Below are positions 10,871 through 21,347 of a stretch of 64,000 nucleotides of DNA, in pieces (position 1 is the stretch's first letter; every line of letters begins with the position of its first letter). The stretch covers positions 1,045,001-1,109,000 of the forward strand of contig JARFJB010000003.1 of NCBI GenBank assembly GCA_036346205.1, read 5' to 3'. A program made the position numbers and the translations under genes. Origin of the DNA: Vesta saturnalis (taxonomy: Eukaryota > Arthropoda > Insecta > Coleoptera > Lampyridae). The notes under the pieces were generated by a model. The model worked only from the letters and a program-made list of their open reading frames with translations. It did not search any database and was not told the origin of the DNA.

Positions 10871-11456
10871 AGTTTAAGTCGGAATTTTCAAGTTAAGTCA
10901 GAAGATTAAACGAGATCAAACCGAAATTTCCGACTTTATGTCGAAATGTCAGAGTTTAAGTCGGACTTATAAAAAAAATTATGTGTGACCCCTCAACGGC
11001 TCATTTACACTATACAAACGACTTATTCGACATACTCTCAACTACAAAATGGTGCGACATTATACGTAATAAGCTTAATGCTTCCAAATACTCTCACAAT
11101 TCATAAAATCAATTTCTTGGATTTCGAGCAGTAATTATTTTATTAGATTTGAGTTACTGCGAGTAAATTCAATATTAGGATCTAAAGTCGGATATTTCGG
11201 TTTAATCTCGCAAATTCCTACTTAATATCGAAAAATGAGACATAAACTCCAAAATTTCGACGTAAAGTTGAAATTTCCGAGTTTAACTCGGTATTTCCGA
11301 GTTTATGTCGGAATTTACTAGATTAAGTCGGAATTTACGAGATTAAACCAAAAATATCCGATTTTATGTCGGAATTTGCGATCTTAAGCCGGAACTGCTT
11401 AGTGTAAGTCGAATTTTCGAGTTTAAGTAGGAATTTTCTAGTTTTCGTCGGAATTT

Positions 11457-11767
11457 CACTTGCGGCGAATTCTCGATATGTGCGGACTAATAGGAAATAG
11501 CTTTGAATGTATAGTTTTCAAATGGTTTAAATAAGTTTCAACGTCAAAATGGAAAAGCACGGTTGGCCTAGTGATACTATTGCTCGCCTAAGACGCGATT
11601 GAAGCAGGTTCGATTCCCGGCTCATGCAATTTTTTTTACTGTTAGGTTGCAGTAGTTTTGTTTATGTTTTTTTCCTATTATACAGTAGATTTTAATACCT
11701 AACTACGAAGTTGTCAAACAAGGAAACGCGTGATTGGTCCGCATATATCGAGATTTAGCCGCAAGTG
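11457..11767. mobile_element. MITE-like element with tRNA-like core
   Basis: Inverted arms of about 31 bp (11457-11487 and 11737-11767; each shares CACTTGCGGC and TCGATAT with GCGGAC when read inward) bound a 311-bp unit set in the palindromic minisatellite. It has no ORF. It contains a tRNA-like segment with a B-box and a following T-run. No target duplication could be fixed because the flanks are repetitive. Confidence 0.65.
11557..11629 (+). other. tRNA-derived segment with pol III-like boxes
   Basis: TGGCCTAGTGATA resembles an A box, and GGTTCGATTCCC is a near-consensus B box. A run of eight or more T follows at about 11630, as expected of a pol III terminator. The acceptor, D and T stems do not pair properly, so a functional tRNA is unlikely; a SINE-type promoter is more plausible. 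Confidence 0.55.
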
Positions 11768-11969
11768 GAATTTCCGGGTTTGAGCAGGAATTTCCGAGTT
11801 AGTCGAAATTTCCGGGTTTGCCGGAATTTTCAAGTTTATGTCGAAATTTCTGATATTTTACCGGAGTTTCTGAGATTTAGTCGGAATTTGCGAGATTAAA
11901 CTGCAATTTACGACTTTATGTTGAAATTTCCGCGCTTAAGTCGGAATTCTAAAAAAATTTTTTGAGTGG

Positions 11970-12614
11970 CCTTTCTACGGCTTGGTATGTTTAGCTCCTG
12001 GAATATGTTAAAATGTAAAAGTATTAGATGTACATTAATGCCCGCAAGAACTGGAGAATCTGTTCACTAATCGAAATGGCTACCAAAGAACTTGTATTTA
12101 AAATTAACGCAAAAGAGCGTAATCATGGTTTGGAACTCAGAATAAAATATAGTTTAACTATTTAACGCATGGTTTATACATGTAAATAGGCTTTAATGTA
12201 AAATCAAACATTTTACGTATCATTCAAAGACAAATAACATTAAAACTGCACGCAAAAAGAAATCGCCAACGGGTAGGGGTGGGATTACCAGAAAGTTATC
12301 TTCGGACATTCTATGGAGTGAATTTAAATATCTAATCTGGAGATTTGATTGTTTTGGTGCGCTTTCAGATTTTCTTCTCGGCACAGTCATGCGGTTGATT
12401 TTTAATAAGCGCCATAAAATTAATGACGTTTTCAAAATGATGAGAGGATTTGCTACATTCTACATTTTGATAGTCTGCAGTGAGGGTGAAATGTTGACTA
12501 AGCGCGCAGTTTAAAATTTTTCGCAAACGTGAATCTAGCACAAACTTATGTATGGTAGTTAGATTAAAAATCCTTCGAACTGTTGGTCAGTGTGTAACAC
12601 GTAGCTAATTTATG
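11970..12614. other. Unassigned spacer before the pogo element
   Basis: No recognisable gene. The minus ORF at 12220-12435 has no identifiable domain and looks fortuitous. Confidence 0.45.
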
Positions 12615-12815
12615 TAAGGTCAGGTGGGGTAAGTGCACCCCCAAAATTAATTAGTAGCACTTCATAAATCTATAAATGTTTTGTTCATTATTCTTAATCA
12701 ACGCCTATTTTTTATCACACTTCTGGGGATATATTAAGGTAGTTTTGCTGATAGGGAAACATAAATCTCTTAAATTGAATTTCTGAAAATTTTGAAAGGT
12801 TCACCGTTCCCAAAA

Positions 12816-12848
12816 ACGCACTTGCCCCTTGACAAGGGGCAAGTGCGT
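12816..12848. repeat. 33-bp near-perfect palindrome inside the pogo element
   Basis: The arms of 16 bp (ACGCACTTGCCCCTTG and its complement) are separated by one base. The same half-site recurs near the other end of the element (about 15195-15240), suggesting transposase-binding sites. Confidence 0.85.
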
Positions 12849-13207
12849 CTTTGGATTGTTGAGGCTATTCAATGCAACGGTTGAACTTGTCGGGGTGAGA
12901 TCGACTTACTAAAACTTTTCTTTAACAGCTGCTCTTTAATTCCCATTAATATCACCGATGGTTTTGGCTGGATGTACTTTTTTGTCAATAAAGTTCTAAA
13001 GTCTATTTGACAAACATCTTTATTTAACTCAAACAGACTTTTAATACCGCAAAGAAACGTAACAAAATGCCATTACTAAATGCAAGAACATAATATTTAT
13101 TGTATATTGTAATTATCAAATGATATATTGAAACTTATTTCACCTCTACGCCCTATGTTTGGCTTGGGTAACAAAGAAATTATGTCACTTTCGAAAATAA
13201 CGGACTA

Positions 13208-15040
13208 GTCATCAACAGGTGGAAATACAAAAACAGATTTCTTCTTGAGAAAGGAGCTTTTTCTGGTGAATTTGACTGCGAAGGCATTGTTTGCAATAGA
13301 GGAAACCTGTCCCACAAAATGTTTTACACTCTTCTTAACAGAAAATTTCACCAAAACCCAGTCATTCACAGTCGCATCTTTCACTTGCTTAGTGAGTCTC
13401 TATATCTTCTTCAATTTCAAATTCCTCTAACAAATTTCTTCTTCGGTTTCAACTACCACTTGATTATCTTCTTGTTCACTAGATGTTGATTGTAATTCTA
13501 CAGAGTGTTTTTTCTTCGGTACTATTTTTTTTTCATCTTTTTCCTTCAGACGCCGTAAAACCTCTGCACTGGTTATAACTTCTGCACCATCACAGACTTT
13601 TCTTTTTGATTTTTTAGTGATCTGATGTTCAATGCTACTTCTTTTAATACTCTTTAAAAGAATGAACTCAAATAATTTTTTTTCCGTTTCCTTACTTGTG
13701 GATGGTTTTGGACTGAGACTGGGGACATTCCCAGCTTCAGATATATTTTCAATGACACTAAGGAACATTTCATCAGAGAGCTCCAATAGGGATTCTTGTT
13801 CTAAATTTTCCTTAAGTAGACCATTACCAGAATTAACCTTCTCTTCCTTTTTCCACTTTTCAAGCGAATTGTGGTGGTATTTCTCTTCAGGAATTACCTT
13901 ATTATCAAAAGGCATTATGCCAGCCTTTTTGAAGCCACTTTTAATTATCTCTGCAGTTGTTTCCATCCACACTTGACCTATTAATTCGGAAAACATCTTG
14001 GGAATTTTCATTCCTACATGCTCTCTCTGCCACTTTACTAATTTGGCATCCCAAGAAATTTTAAGAGATCGAAACACGGATATATCTAGAGGTTGCAACA
14101 AATGAGATGAGTGCGGTGGCAACTTCAAAATTGTAATTTGCTCTTGGATGGCCATCTGGACGACTTCTATTGTTAAATGGGTCGAATGCCCGTCATAAAT
14201 TAGGAGTGCTGGTCTTTTGTCGCCAATATTGGAAATGAATGTTTTTTGAAGTAATTAGCGAACACTTCGGTTTCCATCCACCCCTTTTTCGTCGCTGCGT
14301 ATGCAATATCCGGATAACCAGTTCCTTCGTTTGCAACCCATTCGGTCCATACACTTTTTTCTTTAAAGATAATTAAAGGAGGAAGTTTTTTGCCAAAAGC
14401 GCTACAAGCCATCAAAACCGTTGTGTTTTCACGTCCTGGTCCACTTACTGTCCTAGTCGATGGTTTTCCAATCTTTCCTACCACTTTAGTTTTCGATGGA
14501 TCTGAGCAAAAACTAGATTCGTCTAAATTAAATATTTGGTCTGGTTTATCAAATAGATCTAAATCGGTTTTTAGTTGATTGAAGTAATCTTGAATAATGA
14601 AGGGGTCTAAAACTTTCATTCTTGCCATCTCTACACTCTGGCTTTTTAATAAAAAGCTTCCTAAAATTTATAAACCAGTCTTTTCCAGGACGACCATTTT
14701 TGAATCTAGTTTTAATTCCACTCGCAACAATGAACTCTCCCATAAGATCTAGAACCTCCTTGCGTGAAAATCCGAAACCCCATTGTTCCATAGCACAGAG
14801 GGCATCGGCAATTTCTTTTTCGATTTCTGCAGGTATATCAGGTTTTCGACCAAAACTAGAACTTTTCTGGCCTCTTCTTCGTTTCAAGTGATCTTTGAGG
14901 GTTGTTAAAGGAATTTTGTGCATTTCACTCGCTGCTTTTATTGTTAAGGTTCCTGCTTGTATTTCGTCAATACTTCTTTGTAGCACATCTTGTGTGTAGG
15001 ATTTGGCTCGATTGCTCTTCCTTACATAATTTCGCACCAT
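13208..15040 (-). pseudogene. pogo-type transposase (HTH_psq / CENP-B / DDE_1), frameshifted
   Basis: The start at 15040 opens a psq-type helix-turn-helix (LTIKAASEMHKIPLTTLKDHL), then a CENP-B-like Tnp domain (GFSRKEVLDLMGEF, DWFINFRK). The DDE_1 core is readable: first Asp in FNLDESSFC (about 14530), second in LLIYDGHSTH (about 14190), third in SSHLLQPLDISVF (about 14100). A Lys/Glu-rich tail follows, with a C-terminal part resembling DWVLVKFSVKKSVKHFVGQV and FVFPPVDD (about 13340-13208), typical of this family. Single-base frameshifts lie near 14640 (A run), near 14230, and two near 13430-13390. All three catalytic Asp are present, so it is recently inactivated or carries assembly errors. 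The N-terminal DNA-binding part presumably recognises the subterminal repeats. Confidence 0.8.
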
Positions 15041-15625
15041 GTTGAGAAACTTATCTGAAATAGGTAGATATTAATGAGTTTTTGATGCATCGGAAAAACC
15101 TGATTTCAACAAATTAGTTAAGCAGTGTTGGGTATACAAAGAAGCATGAAGACTTATTGTGGGGCCATTGCGCTCAGCTGGGACAAGTGCGTTTAGTGAA
15201 CGCACTTGCCCCTTATCATAAAGACGCACTTGCCCCTTGACGCCTTTTTCGTGGGGTAAGTGCAACCTCCCTAGTAAACAGGCCGCATTCGAAAATACTT
15301 AAACAATCGTGCATATTCATAGTGTAATAATGTCTTACACTTACCTTGAACATATGTTTATGTAAAGAACTTAAAAAAGACCTTGGATCAACGAGCCGTG
15401 AAGAAAATGTTGCGCACTTATTACGGAAGTATAAACAGCTGTTCCGACTAATAACCGTCAGCATTTGAAATTGACGTGAACTAGTCGGCCGCGCATTGGT
15501 GCGCGGTGTTGCCACGTGCACAAAGCAATAGTATGTGTATGGATTTTCCGATATAAGTAAATACAAAAATTTTGTGGGTGTAAGACGCACTTACCCCAAA
15601 GTCTCACTTACCCCACCTGACCTTA

Positions 15626-16080
15626 CTTATGAACCTAGCAAGAGCCATGGTAAGGGGTAAAAAAGGAAAATTAAATAATGCTAAAGTAGCCATCAGCCTT
15701 TAGATAAGAGTAATTGGCTTGTTCCAAGTGTAATGGCTTATTAATTATTTTAGTTATCCATTGTATGGGACTGTTACAATATTTTATGGAAATTTTCAAC
15801 AAGTAATGCTTGTTGCTTATCATTAACCCATAAGTACACGTAATTGAAATAAAGGTAAAATATTTGGATTTGATGGTAAATTATTTAGAATGTTCAAAGC
15901 AAAGCGTGTTACATAGTAATACCTTCGGACCTACTTAAGATGAAAGCCAAACTAACTTAACTACCGAGTTGCATTTGTAATTGTAATCAATAGTTAAATT
16001 ATGTATTGCACTATATTTATTACATCTACTTTTATCCTTTGTTGCATAAATACATTAATTACATTCCCGTTTAACAGTTG
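15626..16080. other. Unassigned spacer
   Basis: AT-rich sequence between the pogo element and the zinc-finger locus; nothing recognised. Confidence 0.5.
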
Positions 16081-16089
16081 TTTGCTTTA

Positions 16090-17700
16090 CTTGCATTATG
16101 CCTCCTTCCATTGTGATCCCTTAGACATTGTTTTTGTTGAATAACCACATTTATCGCATTTATAATCAGTATTTGAATTATTCTTTGCAACATGATACCT
16201 TAAATTTTGTTTCTCTTTTGTTAAATAATTGCATTGATCACAGGCATAATAAACATTTGTATTATGCAATTCAGTATGTGTAGGAAGAACACGTTTATAT
16301 TATGATACAAAAACACGTTGGTCACATTTGTGTTTAATATTTTAATTGTGCTTTGCAAGGTGACTTATTACATTTTGTTTCACTTTTGCTGAATAATCAC
16401 ACTGATCACAATTGTAATAAACATTTGTATTATGCAATTCACTATGTGTAAGAAGAATATTTCTATATTTTGTTACAAAAACACACTTGTCACATTTGTA
16501 TTTAGTATGTGAACTGTGTTTTACAACATGACACCTTAAATTTTGTTTCACTTTTGTCGAATACTCGCATTGTATTCAATACTTGAATTATACTTTGTAA
16601 GATGATATCTTAAATTTCGTTTTACTCTTGTTGAATAATCACATTGAACACAGTTGTAATAAACATTTGTATTATGCAATGCAGCATGAGTAAGAAGAAC
16701 AGTTTTATATTTTGTTACAAAAACACATTTGCTACATTTGTAGTCAATACTTAAATTATGCCTTGAAACATGATTTCTTAAATTTTGTTTCACTTTTGTT
16801 GAATAATGGCATTTATCACATTTGTAATAAACACTTGCATTATGCAATTTACTATGTTTAAAAAGAGCACTTCTATATTTTGTTACAAAAATACATTTGT
16901 TACATTTGAATTTAGTATTTGAATTGTGTTTTACAACGTGGGACTTTAAGTTTTGTTTCACTTTTGTTGAATAATCACATCGATCACATTTGTATTGAAT
17001 ACTTGAATTGTGCTTTACAACGTGTTTCTGTAAATATTGTTTCAGTTTTGTCGAATAATCGCATTGATCACATTTGAATGCTATACTTGGATTGTGCTTT
17101 ACAATGTGATACCTAAAATTTTGTTCCACTTGGGTTGAATAATCGCATTGATTACATTTGTAATATACAGTGTTATGCAATTTACTGTGTCTAAGAAGAG
17201 CGTTTCTATATTTCGTTACAAAACACATTTGTTACATTTGTATTTGGTAGCATTGGAATTATGCTTTATAAGGTGAACCGTAAAAGTTTGTTTCACTTTT
17301 GTTGAATAACCGCATTCATCACATTTGTATATAGTACTTAAATTGTGTTTTGCAACATTATGCCTTAAATTTCGTTTTGCTTTTGCTGTGTCACAAATGT
17401 AATTATTCTTTAAATAACTTATTTCTGTTGAACCAGTTCCAATATTGTTTGCTAAACACTCTTTTTCCTCTTTCTTATTTTCAGTCTCTTCAAATTTGTT
17501 CGTAATTTTAATACTATTAGAAACGTTCCCAACTTCTTCTTTGATTAGATCTCTATTCAACATAACATGCTTCTGACTAAGAAATAAATTGATTTGTGCT
17601 TCCACTTCAGGTTCTAGTTTAATAATTTTTATCAACCCATCTTGACATTTTGCATTTGTTTCTTCTTTTATAGACTTTAGAAAATAAGTAAAATGTATAC
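16090..17700 (-). pseudogene. C2H2 zinc-finger array gene, degenerate
   Basis: On the minus strand an acidic N-terminal part (17635-17400; a MIKIIKLEPEVEAQINLFL-type start preceded by a possible acceptor near 17670) leads into a long C2H2 array. Alternating finger types read YKCDQCDYSTKVKQNLRYH and YKCNKCVFVTKYRNALLTH, with HN linkers. Such arrays bind DNA in arthropod transcription factors. The array is broken by a missing T in the T-run near 17222 (FVTK motif) and by a deletion of about 10 nt near 16560 that removes a CDQ-type segment. Remnant fingers continue to about 16100 with missing Cys/His. Frames between breaks are long (139, 226 and 69 codons), so the loss is recent, or some breaks are assembly errors. 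No KRAB, BTB or ZAD domain is visible. The upstream exon and promoter were not found. Confidence 0.75.
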
Positions 17701-18070
17701 TACCATTGACTATAAACAGTTAAAAGTCAATGATACTACTCAAGTAGCCCTTCCTAATTCCCACGTATTTCTCATACGTAACTATAATCATTGACAATAG
17801 ATAAAAGACATACACTGCATCACAGATTAAACAAGAATTTAATCTGTGACTAGATAAGCTGGCAGGGGGTTCAGTGTTTTGGTTTGATGTTCTTATTTAT
17901 GCTCCACTTGCATTCTCTCGCGCACAATTGTAGCTCGATACCCGGTCGTTGTTGGCGCTATCAAACATAGATGGCGCGTTTTTTAAACGTGACAAATATT
18001 CTATTCAATTTTTAAAACAAGTTATACTTTTTTATTAATTTTGTTAAATACGTAAATAAAAAAAAAGTTT
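17700..18070. other. Spacer with a CTCF-like inverted motif
   Basis: No ORF. Near 17953-17978 the sequence GGCGCTATC, seven bases, then GATGGCGC forms an inverted pair; AGATGGCGC resembles the CTCF core. This is inference only. Confidence 0.35.
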
Positions 18071-18143
18071 ACCTCGATTAAGATTTGAACCTACGATATG
18101 TACTTTGCTACAGTACCGCTCTAACCAACTGAGCTATCGAGAT
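18071..18143 (-). other. tRNA-like segment (Ala AGC-like loop), copy 1
   Basis: Minus strand: acceptor ATCTCGA/TCGAGGT (one G-T pair), perfect D stem GCTC/GAGC with loop AGTTGGTTA, perfect anticodon stem GTACT/AGTAC with loop GTAGCAA (anticodon AGC). The T stem GTAGG/CTTAA is broken, and GGTTCAAATCT resembles the B box. A related segment lies on the other strand at 21348-21420. It is probably a tRNA-derived SINE head or a PLE-associated repeat rather than a working tRNA. Confidence 0.6.
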
Positions 18144-19027
18144 ACAAGCCTCAATCAATGCAAATTTGGTCTTTATGTTTGTAGAACTGATGTAAATTCT
18201 AAATATAACGTATTCGTTCATAACAAAACTTACAATAATTTAAAACAAGTTGTTCCAAATGGGAAATATCTGGTGTGCAACTACACACGACCTTACAACC
18301 TACAAAGTGGAAATTTAAAAAAATGAAATAATTTAAATAATCATTTTTTAGGATAATTATGCAATCTAATTTTTAATACGTGCATAATGAAAATAGGCAA
18401 CGTTGCAAAAACAAAAACAATAACGTATGCCAGACAGATGTTTAAAACTCCATGTCAGATAAACGTTAAGAGACATATAGGTGATAACTTAAAAAAATTC
18501 TAAAGCCGCCTTCTTCTATTGTACGGCAGAGTAGGGTAAGTGGGTCTCTGGGACCATCCCTGAACAAAATGTGATTAAACCATTTGTTTAAAGGTTTTTA
18601 TTAAAACCCATAGCAGTAAGCACCATCTGTCTGACGCAACATAAATGTTTGCGCTAGGTGATTTCTATTTGTGGCAGTCTTGATTGAAACGCACGTGCCA
18701 ACAAATGTTTAAACGTTACATTTTTGGTTACGATGTTTTGATAATTTTTTTATCGATTTTCGATGTAGTAATATAATTTTTGTACTTGGAAGGTAAGTTA
18801 AAGTAATATCTTTCTTGGGTATTTTTGTTGTTTTTGTGAAATATAAAATTTGTAGGTTACACAAGTGAGAACCCAGTTGCCCCGAAAATTTCGCTATTTG
18901 TTGTAAGTGGAAATGGTCCCCTTGGGGTCCATTTACCCGGTTCAAAAAAAGTAGGTAAACAAAAGTACTTTTTTCTTTCTTTTTTTTTTAGAATGCTTAG
19001 AAAATATATTTGAAAAACTACTCGTAA

Positions 19028-19425
19028 TGCTGATGGAATCAACTAGAGCTGCAAGGCGCCATTTTATCTGTTCAAAACGGCCGCAAATCGTTAAAGGGAG
19101 CCACTAAAGAATACAACATTCCAAGAACTACCCTTAAGCATCATGTAGGGGTACAAGAGGAAAGAAATGTAGCGTTGCTGGGCCTGGGAAAAGTGGAGGT
19201 GGAAAATTTACTTTGTCACTCGATGAAAAAAGTTAGTTGAAGGGATTTTGACAATGGAAAAATGGGGCGTTGGCTTGCTGATAGATGAGATGTTGCATGT
19301 TGTGCAAACTTTTGTTAAAAACAACAACATTAAAATTAGATATTCTGATGGGAGGTCCGGAGAGGATTGTCATTTAGATTTTGTTGAAAGAAACAGATAG
19401 TCATTAAAAAAGCTGCAGGGAGTAG
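19028..19425 (+). pseudogene. pogo-type transposase, N-terminal fragment
   Basis: Plus-strand reading shows GATKEYNIPRTTLKHHVG (HTH_psq), then FTLSLDEE and GVGLLIDEMLHVVQTFVKNN (CENP-B-like Tnp domain), related to the element at 12.6-15.6 kb but divergent. Frameshifts occur near 19050 and 19225. It ends near 19425, where unrelated sequence and the PLE begin. Confidence 0.7.
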
Positions 19426-19673
19426 AATAATTTAATATTAGTCAAGTTGCTTTGGTATGTGTGCATCCTTGCGATATTACAGGCTCATATTCCATTAATA
19501 TTGATTAAAATAATAAAATGGAAAACGAAATTTAAAATCATTTTAACGTTTCGGTATTTACTTATACCATTTTCAAATAGTACATCATGCTATAAAGCTA
19601 ATTACATTTTATAATGTACTTATATTAATAACATGACATTACAAATTTAAAGTTTACTTCAACGTCAAAGTTG

Positions 19674-20700
19674 TCAAAGCAACCTTAAATTTGGCATGTC
19701 ATGTTGTACATTTAAGGGTGGTTTGTATTTATATATATACAGAGACTCCTTTATGTCCAGATCTGATAAATTACTGGCTCTGTCCAAGATTGTAAAGTCA
19801 TCATGTGTGATGTTGTGGTTTTCATCAATTTTATGTTTAAAGATAGCGGAATCAGGTATTGTTAGAGAACGCTTACCAAGTCGAGGAGTAACACCCAAGT
19901 GTTCACATCTACGAACAGCAAAGTGACGACGGTTTTACCGCGTAAGTAGCATTACAGCTACTACATTGAAATTTATAAATGATGTTCGAAGATATGTCAT
20001 TTGGGAGTGCGTCCCTGACTCGAAAAAGAGAACCGATGCGTTCAATGGTTGTAAAGGCAATACGTAATTCAACTTTCGGAAGATATTTTTAATGTGTTGT
20101 TTGCGGACACGTCGTATTTGTAGGCTATGAAGACCTGTATAAGGGAGCTTTGTATATATAATATGTTTTTCTTCTCGGGCTTAGTTGATGGATTAAGTTG
20201 TTTATTAAGAAATCGTCCAATGTATCTATCTATGAACCCTAGAGGAAAACCATTCTTCATGAAAATCGACTTGATCTTGTAAAATTCTTCATGGAGAAGA
20301 TGGTAATTGGAACATAACATGTATGCACGGTGTAGTAATATATTTAAGAGACTAATTTTGTATTTATTAGGGACGAAACTGTCTATGTTTTGATACAGTC
20401 CTGTAAATGTAGGTTTTCTGTAGATGGACGTAGAAAAGCCAGAATTGTAATTATGTTTATTCCCAAAAATGGTAAGACGTGATCTTTTTCAATTTCATTT
20501 GTAAATTTGATGTTGGGGTGTTGTTGATTTAAATAATTCAGAAAATCCGTAATATGTTCTTGATGTTTAAATAATAAAAATGTGTCATCAATGTATCTTC
20601 TGTATAGAAGGGGCTTGAATCTAGGAGAACAATTGGATAACCATTGTTTTTCATGGAAATTTAGAAAATTAAAAAATATCTTCCGAAAGTTGAATTACGT
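19674..20700 (-). pseudogene. Penelope-like protein, RT C-terminal half plus GIY-YIG (minus copy)
   Basis: Minus reading from about 20690 shows RFKPLLYRRYIDDTFLLFK, the RT motif with catalytic Asp pair (about 20600), then HVLPFLGI and YRKPTFTGLY after a frameshift (about 20470-20390). KNGFPLGFIDRYIGRFLNK follows (about 20260-20200). After another shift near 20075 come the zinc-like CSSCNATY and the GIY-YIG endonuclease with KHKIDENHNITHDDF and IKESLYIYKYKPPLN, ending about 19674. The RT N-terminal half is absent. PLE proteins copy RNA into DNA primed at an endonuclease nick. The copy is frameshifted and truncated. Confidence 0.85.
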
Positions 20701-21090
20701 ATTGCCTTTACAACCATTGAACGCATCGGTTCTCTTTTTCGAGTCAGGGACGCACTCCCAAATGACATATCTTCGAACATCATTTATAAATTTAAATGTA
20801 GTAGCTGTAATGCTACTTACGTCGGTAAAACCCGTCGTCACTTTGCTGTTCGTAGATGTGAACACTTGGGTGTTACTCCTCGACTTGGTAAGCGTTCTCT
20901 AACAATACCTGATTCCGCTATCTTTAAACATAAAATTGATGAAAACCACAACATCACACATGATGACTTTACAATCTTGGACAGAGCCAGTAATTTATCA
21001 GATCTGGACATAAAGGAGTCTCTGTATATATATAAATACAAACCACCCTTAAATGTACAACATGACATGCCAAATTTAAGGTTGCTTTGA
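20690..21090 (+). pseudogene. Penelope-like GIY-YIG endonuclease (plus copy)
   Basis: The plus strand carries the same GIY-YIG end as the minus copy: CSSCNATYVGKTRRHFAVR (CX2C and the YVG motif, about 20797-20855), then CEHLGVTPRLGK, DDFTILDRASNLSDLDIKES and KPPLNVQHDMPNLRLL, ending at 21090. Here the YVGKTRR motif is intact in frame, whereas the minus copy has a base missing. It lacks RT entirely. A hammerhead-like GAAAC segment follows at about 21185-21220 and a tRNA-like segment at 21348. Confidence 0.8.
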
Positions 21091-21347
21091 CAACTTTGAC
21101 GTTGAAGTAAACTTTAAATTTGTAATGTCATGTTATTAATATAAGTACATTATAAAATGTAATTAGCTTTATAGCATGATGTACTATTTGAAAATGGTAT
21201 AAGTAAATACCGAAACGTTAAAATGATTTTAAATTTCGTTTTCCATTTTATTATTTTAATCAAGTTTAAAGGCAAGTTCTTTTCCATTAATATAAGTAAT
21301 TTGACTGTAATCTCATTGTATTTAGAATTTACTGGATTGGGGCTTAT

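Larger units (their letters stand above)
9770..11965. repeat. Palindromic GGAATTTCC minisatellite (interrupted)
   Basis: Degenerate units of about 20-24 bp are built from TCGGAATTTCCGA-like palindromes joined by GTTTAA or TTTATGTC. They occupy about 9775-10060, 10580-10975, 11165-11460 and 11765-11960. Because the unit is self-complementary, orientation is ambiguous. The interruptions are the duplication described above and a 311-bp inverted-repeat element. Confidence 0.75.
12617..15623 (-). mobile_element. pogo-type DNA transposon, nearly complete
   Basis: Terminal inverted repeats AGGTCAGGTGGGGTAAGTG (12617-12635) and its complement (about 15605-15623) are flanked by TA on both sides, the pogo target duplication. 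Transposase lies on the minus strand (about 15040-13208). Subterminal copies of GCACTTGCCCC or GGGGTAAGTG occur at 12629, 12816-12848, 15180-15260 and 15580-15595. Total length is about 3.0 kb. Confidence 0.85.
19503..21261. mobile_element. Penelope-like element with about 590-bp inverted GIY-YIG arms
   Basis: Arms at 19503-20093 (minus reading) and 20668-21261 (plus reading) are nearly identical inverted copies of the PLE 3' portion, so both strands carry the same 74-76-codon ORFs. The 574-bp spacer holds PLE reverse transcriptase on the minus strand. Differences between arms are few (for example single-base indels near the GKTRR motif), which implies a young rearrangement or gene conversion. 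A transcript across it would form a long hairpin. Confidence 0.85.
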
